NCBI GenBank assembly: GCA_034436045.1
Contig: DAOTVZ010000012.1
Coordinates: 1-11,552 of the forward strand
Length of the DNA stretch: 11,552 nt
DNA from: H111-94 sp034436045
GTDB taxonomy: Bacteria > Chloroflexota > Ktedonobacteria > Ktedonobacterales > Ktedonobacteraceae
Direction of reading: 5' to 3'
Positions 6,241 to 11,552 of the stretch are shown here, in pieces. A model generated the notes under the pieces. The model saw only the letters and a program-made list of their open reading frames with translations, did not search any database and was not told the DNA's origin. The translations under genes and the position numbers were made by a program. How positions within the stretch are numbered: position 1 is the stretch's first letter; each line of letters begins with the position of its first letter.

Positions 6241-7527
6241 ATGCGTTTACTACAACATGCTTTAACAAACCATGCCTATGAAACTCAGGATGGGCTGCTC
6301 TCCGCCCCGCCTGTGACTATCGCTGATATCTGGCAGGCGTACAAATTTCTTAAACCACTGATTCATCATACCCCTCTGTCACCCTCACGCACGCTGCATG
6401 AAATGACGGGAGCGGAAATTTATCTAAAAGAGGAACATACACAGAGATCAGGCTCCTTTAAGGTACGTGGCGCGAGCTATAAGATTTCGCGCCTGCCCGT
6501 TGAGAGCCGCGCGGCGGGCGTCATTGCCGCCTCGGCAGGCAACCACGCCCAGGGGGTGGCGATTGCCGCCGCGCAGAACCATATGCCCTGCACCATCGTA
6601 ATGCCCGAAAACGCGCCGCTGGCAAAAGTTACCGCCACGCAGGATTATGGTGCGCACGTCGTCCTCTATGGCGCAACCTACGACGACGCCTACCAGCATT
6701 GTCTCGCCCTGCAAGAACAGTCGGGCGCGACCTTTATTCACGCCTTCGACGACCCCGACGTGATCGCTGGACAGGGCACCCTCGGCCTGGAAATGCTCAA
6801 CGATCTGCCCGACGCCGACGCCATCGTGGTGCCGGTCGGCGGCGGTGGCCTCATCTCCGGCATCGCCATCGCGGCACGAGCGCTTAAACCGGACATTACG
6901 ATTATCGGTGTACAGGCCGAGGGCGCGGCCAATATCCGCGCTTCGCTGGAAGCTGGCAGCATCCAGACCCTGCCCTCCATTACCACTATCGCCGACGGCA
7001 TCGCTGTCAAGCGCCCCGGCACATTGACCTTCTCGATTATCGAACGGCTGGTCGATGAAGTCGTGGCAGTCGATGACGAAGCTATTATCAACGCCGTTCT
7101 GCTCTTAATGGAGCGCTGCAAGATGCTGGTCGAGGGGGCGGGCGCGGCCGGTCTGGCGGCCCTGCTCAGTGGCGTGGTCAACCTCAAAGGCAAGAAGGTA
7201 CTGGTGCCACTGACGGGGGGCAATATTGACATCAACCTGGTCGGTCGCTTCATCGAACACGCTCTGGCCGCCGCCGGGCGCTATTTCGTTATCCACACGC
7301 GCCTGACCGACCGCCCCGGTGAGCTAATGCGTATGTTGGGCATCATTGCCGAAATGCGCATCAACGTCATCGACGTGCGCTACCAGCGTATCTCCAACCG
7401 TCTGCCCATCATGCAGCGCGAAGAAACAATCACGATGGAGACGCGCGACCGCGCCCAGTGCGAAGAACTGCTGCGTCGCCTGCGCGCCGCCGGCTACCTG
7501 GTCGAAGAGGCACAGGCCCTGGATTAA
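6241..7527 (+). CDS. ilvA: Threonine ammonia-lyase (threonine dehydratase) with one C-terminal ACT domain
   Basis: PLP enzyme of fold type II that converts L-threonine to 2-oxobutyrate and ammonia; family members often also act on serine. The catalytic lysine is K74 in SGSFKVRGA. The SAGNHAQG loop is at 98-105 and the phosphate-binding tetraglycine loop PVGGGGLISG at 198-207. The C-terminal segment of the catalytic domain ends in VLVPLTGGNID (320-330). Residues 345-428 form a single ACT-type regulatory domain (RYFVIHTRLTDRPGELMRML onward). The 428-residue length and the single ACT domain match the medium-length threonine ammonia-lyases rather than E. coli TdcB (no ACT) or IlvA (two). No other isoleucine genes are nearby, so a catabolic role is as likely as a biosynthetic one. 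The ATG at 6241 has AAAGGA 13 nt upstream, rather far. A GTG at 6313 nearer the conserved start (VTIADIWQAY) has no ribosome site. The CoxG-like gene follows after 38 nt. Confidence 0.96.
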   Translation: MRLLQHALTNHAYETQDGLLSAPPVTIADIWQAYKFLKPLIHHTPLSPSRTLHEMTGAEIYLKEEHTQRSGSFKVRGASYKISRLPVESRAAGVIAASAGNHAQGVAIAAAQNHMPCTIVMPENAPLAKVTATQDYGAHVVLYGATYDDAYQHCLALQEQSGATFIHAFDDPDVIAGQGTLGLEMLNDLPDADAIVVPVGGGGLISGIAIAARALKPDITIIGVQAEGAANIRASLEAGSIQTLPSITTIADGIAVKRPGTLTFSIIERLVDEVVAVDDEAIINAVLLLMERCKMLVEGAGAAGLAALLSGVVNLKGKKVLVPLTGGNIDINLVGRFIEHALAAAGRYFVIHTRLTDRPGELMRMLGIIAEMRINVIDVRYQRISNRLPIMQREETITMETRDRAQCEELLRRLRAAGYLVEEAQALD

Positions 7528-7565
7528 CTAGAGCGTGACGATGCCGTGACTGCTGTGGAGAAACG

Positions 7566-8300
7566 ATGGACATTGAAGGTACCTATACGTTACAGGCTTC
7601 CCCGGAGGGAGTGTGGCAGAACCTGGGAGATCTGCAACTCTTGTTGCGGGCCTTACCGGAGATCGAACGACTGACGCCTATCGACGATCAGCGTATCGTC
7701 ATCATACTGCATCTGCGGCACTCATTGCTGCGCGGTGTCTATAGTGGCATCATTACCTTGCAAGAGCGGCAAAAACCGCATTACTGCCGCTTTGTCATTG
7801 AAGGTAGCGGACAAGGCAATCCTTTCAGTGGGAGAGGCGTGCTCGAACTGCACCGGCACAATGATACCACCGTTATCACCTATCGGGGTCAGGTGCAGAT
7901 TGGTAAAACCGAGACACGGCTGGCGCAGGCTGTGGCACGTGGCGCAACCAGGTTGCTCATCCAGCGTTTGCTGACCACGTTGACCTGCCAGTTGCAGACC
8001 CGCAGTAGCGAGAGCGATGCAGTGCCTGAAGCTAAGGAGACAGTAGTAGAAACCAGCGTCAGAAGACTGCGCCTTCCTGGTGGCGCGCTCGTCGTTTTGC
8101 CCTCAGCGCCTATGCTGGTCACTCCGCTAAAAGAGGGTCTTGCACAGACGCTGACGCAAAAGGTGGCTCATCTGCTTCATCTGGATGACATAGATGTAGA
8201 ACAGACGGCACGCTGGAAAAAGCACGCGCGACAGATCGGTGTGGTTAGCGCGCTACTCTTCCTGGTCTGGGTTGGTACACGTATCCCACGCCGCCCGTGA
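7566..8300 (+). CDS. CoxG-like SRPBCC-fold protein with C-terminal membrane anchor
   Basis: 244 residues. The first roughly 145 resemble the CO dehydrogenase subunit G (CoxG) group of SRPBCC/START-like lipid- or ligand-binding folds. The start MDIEGTYTLQASPEGVWQNL gives the typical first strand followed by the SPEGVW helix. It is followed by LLLRALPEIERL, a GVYSG strand, and SGQGNPFSGRGVLEL then TVITYRGQVQIGK. The chain ends in the amphipathic helix of the fold. Residues 146-220 are a polar linker, and 223-238 (QIGVVSALLFLVWVGT) form one membrane segment followed by basic residues. I expect a cytoplasmic domain tethered to the inner membrane. The start is backed by GGAG 6 nt upstream. It lies 38 nt after ilvA and is probably co-transcribed. 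No CO dehydrogenase genes are present, so the coxG symbol is withheld. CoxG in aerobic CO oxidisers anchors the enzyme to the membrane; here the partner is unknown. Family assignment is by eye. Confidence 0.8.
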   Translation: MDIEGTYTLQASPEGVWQNLGDLQLLLRALPEIERLTPIDDQRIVIILHLRHSLLRGVYSGIITLQERQKPHYCRFVIEGSGQGNPFSGRGVLELHRHNDTTVITYRGQVQIGKTETRLAQAVARGATRLLIQRLLTTLTCQLQTRSSESDAVPEAKETVVETSVRRLRLPGGALVVLPSAPMLVTPLKEGLAQTLTQKVAHLLHLDDIDVEQTARWKKHARQIGVVSALLFLVWVGTRIPRRP

Positions 8301-8334
8301 AACAACGAACTTTTCCAACCAAAACGAAAATCCC

Positions 8335-8406
8335 GTAGGGGTGTGATTCATCACGTCCTGAGAGTGGCTCGACGGGCGAGCAGGGCGTGATGAATCACAC
8401 CCCTAC
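8335..8406. repeat. 72-bp near-perfect palindrome between converging operons (extragenic palindromic repeat, possible terminator)
   Basis: The arms 8335-8355 and 8386-8406 are perfect 21-nt reverse complements, beginning GTAGGGGTGTG and ending CACACCCCTAC. The stem extends through 8360/8381 with one G-U wobble, giving 26 pairs. The 20-nt loop contains GCTCG (8367-8371), which can alternatively pair with CGAGC (8377-8381). It lies 34 nt after the CoxG-like gene and 18 nt before the gcvPB stop. On the minus strand the stem is followed by GGGATTTTCGTTTT, so it could terminate the gcv operon; on the plus strand no T-run follows. Its GTAGGGG/CCCCTAC ends and size suggest a dispersed repeat rather than only a terminator. 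Confidence 0.85.
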
Positions 8407-8424
8407 TAAAGTTTAGGCAATAGC

Positions 8425-9912
8425 TTACGAATGCGTTTTTTCCTGGCCGGGTTGCCAGCGCAGGTTGGGTTTGCGGGCGGCCAGGGCCTGATCCAGACGA
8501 CCAATCACGGTGGTGTGAGGGGCAGTGCGCACAATTTCGGGATTGGTACGTGCCTCCTCGGCGATCTGGTGCATGACACTCACAAAGTAATCCAGCGTCT
8601 CGCGCGTCTCCGTCTCGGTCGGCTCGATCATCATGGCCTCGTGGACAATCAGCGGGAAGTAGATCGTTGGCGCATACATGCCGAAATCGAGCAGGCGTTT
8701 GGCGATGTCCGTCGCGGTGACGCCGTATTCGTCCTTGTAGCGCTGGGCCGTCGCTACGAACTCGTGCTGGCAGATGAGCGGATAGGCGATTTCGTAGTCC
8801 TTTGAGAGTTCGTGGCGCAGGTAGTTGGCGTTGAGGATGGCGCTTTCGGCAACATGCCTGAGACCATCCGGCCCGTTGCTGCGAATGTAGGTATAAGCGC
8901 GTACCAGTACACCGAAGTTGCCCATATTGGCGCGTACTTTGCCGATAGACTGCGGCCCGGCATCTTGCCAGTAGTAGCCACGCTCATCCTTCGCCGGTAG
9001 TGGGCCGGGCAGGAAGGGTATCAGGTGTTCTTTGACACCGATGGGGCCAGCGCCGGGGCCGCCGCCGCCGTGAGGCGTGCTGCATGTCTTGTGCAAGTTG
9101 AAATGTACTACGTCGAAGCCCATGTCGCCGGGGCGCGTGATGCCGAGCACGGCGTTGGCGTTTGCGCCATCGTAATAAAGCTGACCGCCGACCTCGTGTA
9201 TCATGCGTGCGATCTCTACGACGTTGGCCTCGAAGATGCCGAGCGTGTTAGGATTGGTCAACATAATGGCCGCCACATTCGCACCATTGGCCTCTAGCAG
9301 CGCCTTGAGATGGGCCATGTCGATACCGCCCGTTTTGCGGTCGGTCTTGACCTCGACGGCGCGATAGTCGGCTAGAGTGGCGCTGGCGGGGTTGGTGCCG
9401 TGTGCGTTATCGGGAATCAGCACCAGGTTGCGATGGCTCTCGCCCCGGCTCTGATGATAGGCTTTGATCAGCATGAGGCCGGTCAGTTCGCCGTGCGCGC
9501 CGGCCGAGGGCTGCAAGGTGACACGCGCCATACCGGCGATCTCAGCCAGGTACTGCTCCAGCTCGTAGATTAACTGAATAGCCCCCTGGACGCTGCTGTC
9601 GGACTGGAGCGGATGAATACGCGCAAAGCCCGGCAACGCCGCCATATCTTCGTTGAGCTTGGGATTATATTTCATCGTGCAGGAGCCGAGCGGGTAGAAG
9701 CCCGTATCGACGCCAAAATTGCGCTGTGACAGGTGTGTATAGTGGCGCACTACCTCAATCTCGCTCACCTCCGGCAGTGGCGCGGGCGTCGCGCGCAGCA
9801 GATCGGCGGGAATCATGCTATCCAGCGCCTCAGTCGGCACATCCATTGCGGGCAACGAAGCAGCACGGCGACCGGGTGCGCCTTTTTCAAAAATGAGACT
9901 CTCAACACTCAT
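8425..9912 (-). CDS. gcvPB: Glycine dehydrogenase (decarboxylating) subunit 2, P-protein C-terminal half
   Basis: PLP-bearing subunit of the split P-protein of the glycine cleavage system. With GcvPA it decarboxylates glycine and transfers the aminomethyl group to the lipoyl arm of the H-protein. In the 495 residues, the conserved YPLGSCTMKYNPK is at 73-85, PSAGAHGELTGL at 135-146 and the PDNAHGTNPASA loop at 167-178. YYDGANANA (246-254) carries the PLP-contacting aspartate. HFNLHKTCSTPHGGGGPGAG begins at 270, and K275 is the PLP Schiff-base lysine. The length is typical for the family. Its ATG overlaps the gcvPA stop in ATGA, and a GGGGG ribosome site lies 7 nt upstream inside gcvPA, so the subunits are coupled and probably made in equal amounts. 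No gcvT or gcvH follows. No defect is seen. Confidence 0.97.
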   Translation of the reverse strand: MSVESLIFEKGAPGRRAASLPAMDVPTEALDSMIPADLLRATPAPLPEVSEIEVVRHYTHLSQRNFGVDTGFYPLGSCTMKYNPKLNEDMAALPGFARIHPLQSDSSVQGAIQLIYELEQYLAEIAGMARVTLQPSAGAHGELTGLMLIKAYHQSRGESHRNLVLIPDNAHGTNPASATLADYRAVEVKTDRKTGGIDMAHLKALLEANGANVAAIMLTNPNTLGIFEANVVEIARMIHEVGGQLYYDGANANAVLGITRPGDMGFDVVHFNLHKTCSTPHGGGGPGAGPIGVKEHLIPFLPGPLPAKDERGYYWQDAGPQSIGKVRANMGNFGVLVRAYTYIRSNGPDGLRHVAESAILNANYLRHELSKDYEIAYPLICQHEFVATAQRYKDEYGVTATDIAKRLLDFGMYAPTIYFPLIVHEAMMIEPTETETRETLDYFVSVMHQIAEEARTNPEIVRTAPHTTVIGRLDQALAARKPNLRWQPGQEKTHS

Positions 9913-11270
9913 GCCTGCACCCCCTGTGTCGCGCGTAGCACCGCTACCAGATGATCGATGTCCTCTTTGCTGCGTGTATCGGTCACGCAGAACAGCATAT
10001 GATTATCCAGCCCGGCATAGCTCTTGCTCAGATCGTAGCCACCGATGATATCGTTCTGCTCCAGATGATGGTTCAGGCGCGCCGCTGGCATGGGCAACTT
10101 GACGACGAACTCATCGAAGAAGGGACTGCTGAAAGCCGCCTCGTAGCCAGGGATGGCAGTAATCTGTCGGAAGGCGTAATGGGCCTTTTGTAGGCACAGT
10201 TCGGCCAGTTCGCGGAAGCCCTGTTTGCCCAGCGCCGCCAGGTAGATGGTCGCGCCGACCGCCAGCAAGGATTGATTAGTGCAGATGTTAGAGGTGGCGC
10301 GTTCGCGGCGAATATGCTGCTCGCGTGTTTGCAGCGTCAGCACATAGCCGGTCTGGTGCTTGCCGCCCTCTTCAACCGTCTGGCCCACCAGACGGCCCGG
10401 CAACTGACGTACAAATTTCTGTTTAGAGGCCATGAAACCCAACGCAGGCGCGCCATAGCTCATTGTGTTGCCAAAGCTCATCAGCTCACCGACGGCCAGG
10501 TCCGCGCCATATTCTCCCGGTGCGGCCAGGATGCCCAGCGAGGCCGGTTCGGTAATGGTAGTGATAAACAGTCCCTTGCCCTTGTGGGCGATGCGCTCAA
10601 TGGCGCGCGCATCCTCCAGGCAACCGAAGAAGTTGGGCTGCTGAATGGCGACGGCGGCAGTCGTAGGGTTGACGGCGGCATCCAGCGCCTCCAGATCGGT
10701 AACGCCGTTGCGTGTCGGTACCTCTTTGACCTGGAAGCCGCGCGCGAAGGCGTAGGTGTGCAGGACGCGCCGGTATTGCGGATCAATGCCCTCGGAGATA
10801 ACCACCTCACCGCGCCCGCCGGGGCCAACTGCCAGCAGCACGGCCTCGGCCAGCGCCGTTGAACCATCATATAGCGAGGCGTTGGCAACCTCCAGGCCGG
10901 TGATCTGGCAGACCATCGTCTGAAACTCGTAGATGGCCTGCAACATGCCCTGGCTCACCTCCGGCTGGTAGGGCGTGTAAGAGGTCACGAACTCGGAGCG
11001 GCGTTGCAGATGTGGCACCACACTGGGAATGGTATGGTCATAGGTGCCCGCGCCCAGAAACGAGATGGTCGTATCCAGGTTCTTGTTTTTGGCCGCCATG
11101 CGCGTCAGCACACGTTTCAAGTCGGGTTCAGAGAGCGCAGGCGGCAGGTTGAGCGGACGCCGGAGTCGTACCTGCTCTGGTACGGGCGTCAACAACTCCT
11201 CCATCGAAGTCAGGCCCATCTGTTCCAGCATGGCCTGCTGCTCCTCTGGAGTATTGGGTACATAGCTCAT
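9909..11270 (-). CDS. gcvPA: Glycine dehydrogenase (decarboxylating) subunit 1, P-protein N-terminal half
   Basis: Partner of GcvPB in the heterotetrameric P-protein. It has the same aminotransferase-type fold without its own PLP lysine. The 453 residues show all family signatures: MSYVPNTPEEQQAMLEQMGL at the start, FLGAGTYDHTIP (71-82), SYTPYQPEVSQGMLQ (97-111), ANASLYDGSTALAEA (129-143), a QQPNFFGCLED stretch (210-220), and RRERATSNICTNQ (321-333). The start is clear: GGGGAG lies 7 nt before the ATG. It is the first gene of the minus-strand gcvPA-gcvPB pair and has its own promoter directly upstream, so gcvT and gcvH are either elsewhere or in a separate unit beyond the right edge. Length and motifs are normal. 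Confidence 0.97.
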   Translation of the reverse strand: MSYVPNTPEEQQAMLEQMGLTSMEELLTPVPEQVRLRRPLNLPPALSEPDLKRVLTRMAAKNKNLDTTISFLGAGTYDHTIPSVVPHLQRRSEFVTSYTPYQPEVSQGMLQAIYEFQTMVCQITGLEVANASLYDGSTALAEAVLLAVGPGGRGEVVISEGIDPQYRRVLHTYAFARGFQVKEVPTRNGVTDLEALDAAVNPTTAAVAIQQPNFFGCLEDARAIERIAHKGKGLFITTITEPASLGILAAPGEYGADLAVGELMSFGNTMSYGAPALGFMASKQKFVRQLPGRLVGQTVEEGGKHQTGYVLTLQTREQHIRRERATSNICTNQSLLAVGATIYLAALGKQGFRELAELCLQKAHYAFRQITAIPGYEAAFSSPFFDEFVVKLPMPAARLNHHLEQNDIIGGYDLSKSYAGLDNHMLFCVTDTRSKEDIDHLVAVLRATQGVQA

Positions 11271-11464
11271 GAAAGAACTCCCCTTCGTATCAACAGTAGT
11301 TCAGAAGCGCCCCTTTGTGCCTCATATGCAAACCAGGGGAGCCGATATGATAGCGCCGCATCCCGTTTCTTTCCATCGTCATCCTTACACAACCCATCAG
11401 GGCATTACCATAGTATGGGGAAAAGACAACGAGCATGCGGTTCATAGATTTTGTTTATAGACTC
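11271..11464 (-). other. Leader of gcvPA (about 190 nt untranslated region)
   Basis: Between the predicted promoter and the gcvPA start the minus-strand transcript would carry about 188 nt. No gene fits. A stem of CCCCT (11310-11314) with AGGGG (11335-11339), containing a short inner TGC/GCA pairing, can form 40-70 nt before the start codon. I looked for the two-aptamer glycine riboswitch often found before gcv operons and see neither its conserved core sequences nor the expected helices. Confidence 0.4.
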
Positions 11465-11495
11465 ATTATAGCTCATAGATGTGCTATCTATCCAA
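11465..11495 (-). promoter_or_regulatory. gcvPA promoter with 19-bp spacer containing a perfect dyad (MerR-type layout)
   Basis: On the minus strand TTGGAT (11495-11490) and a perfect TATAAT (11470-11465) are 19 nt apart. The spacer holds the perfect inverted repeat ATAGAT-N5-ATCTAT (11475-11491), which overlaps the inner end of the -35. A 19-20 bp spacer occupied by a dyad is the known arrangement for MerR-family regulators, which untwist such promoters to activate them. Transcription would start near 11458. The bound regulator is not in the window. An ordinary repressor operator is an alternative reading. Confidence 0.5.
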
Positions 11496-11507
11496 TAGGA
11501 ACGAGCC

Positions 11508-11533
11508 GGGGCGAGCGCAGGCATCGCCCCTAC
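11508..11533. repeat. Short palindromic repeat with CCCCTAC end, related to the 72-bp element
   Basis: GGGGCGA (11508-11514) and TCGCCCC (11524-11530) are perfect reverse complements around a 9-nt loop that adds a GC/GC pair. The right side continues TAC, so on the minus strand the element reads GTAGGGGCGA, loop, TCGCCCC. The GTAGGGG end and high GC match the palindrome at 8335-8406, which supports one dispersed repeat family. It sits 12 nt upstream of the gcvPA -35 box. Confidence 0.6.
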
Positions 11534-11552
11534 CTGGACGATAAACGTAAGA

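Noticed and set aside
6164..6265. Short frame upstream of ilvA considered as an attenuator leader peptide
   Set aside because: It lacks a ribosome site, has no run of Ile, Val, Leu or Thr codons, and overlaps the ilvA start. There is no terminator/antiterminator pair.
6738..7253. 171-codon minus-strand frame
   Set aside because: Antisense to the ilvA catalytic domain; its Ser/Thr/Pro/Ala-rich translation is typical of a shadow frame.
10272..10862. 196-codon open frame on the plus strand
   Set aside because: Antisense to the conserved core of gcvPA; long antisense frames are expected with this codon use.
11271..11464. Glycine riboswitch before gcvPA
   Set aside because: None of the conserved aptamer core sequences is seen on the minus strand, and the one CCCCT/AGGGG stem does not match its layout.

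Overview
The window reads as a chromosomal segment of a mid-GC bacterium. A member of the Chloroflexota, possibly class Ktedonobacteria, is my best guess. It rests on gene style: a long soluble multi-GAF histidine kinase paired with a stand-alone receiver, a split glycine decarboxylase, a CoxG-like protein, and GTAGGGG/CCCCTAC palindromic repeats. No rRNA or other phylogenetic marker besides gyrB is present, so this is inference.

Layout from left to right. Positions 1-169 (minus) hold the N-terminus of a LacI-family regulator, cut by the window edge. Next comes gyrB (minus, 257-2290), preceded by a 436-nt gene-poor stretch that holds a good sigma-70-type promoter for it. A two-component pair follows on the minus strand: a 904-residue soluble sensor kinase (3113-5827) overlaps a 129-residue receiver-only response regulator (2727-3116) by four bases. 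A 413-nt divergent intergenic region separates the kinase from a plus-strand pair: ilvA-type threonine ammonia-lyase (6241-7527) and a CoxG/SRPBCC-like protein with a C-terminal membrane anchor (7566-8300). Converging on this pair from the right is a minus-strand operon, gcvPA (9909-11270) and gcvPB (8425-9912), coding the two subunits of the P-protein of the glycine cleavage system. The two coding regions again overlap by four bases. A near-perfect 72-bp palindrome fills the gap between the converging operons, and a related short palindrome lies near the right end.

Metabolically, the right half concerns threonine, serine and glycine breakdown. IlvA deaminates threonine to 2-oxobutyrate, and often serine to pyruvate. 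GcvPA/PB decarboxylates glycine and passes the aminomethyl group to the H-protein, whose gene is not here. The left half is housekeeping (DNA gyrase) plus signalling.

I found no clear new multi-gene system. The points most worth a second look are: the gcvPA promoter, whose 19-bp spacer holds a perfect dyad as in MerR-controlled promoters; the palindromic repeat family; the orphan membrane-anchored CoxG-like protein behind ilvA; and unusual sequence in the 5' end of the kinase gene (G8 and G7 tracts, and an alternating purine-pyrimidine tract that encodes a His/Met/Cys cluster).
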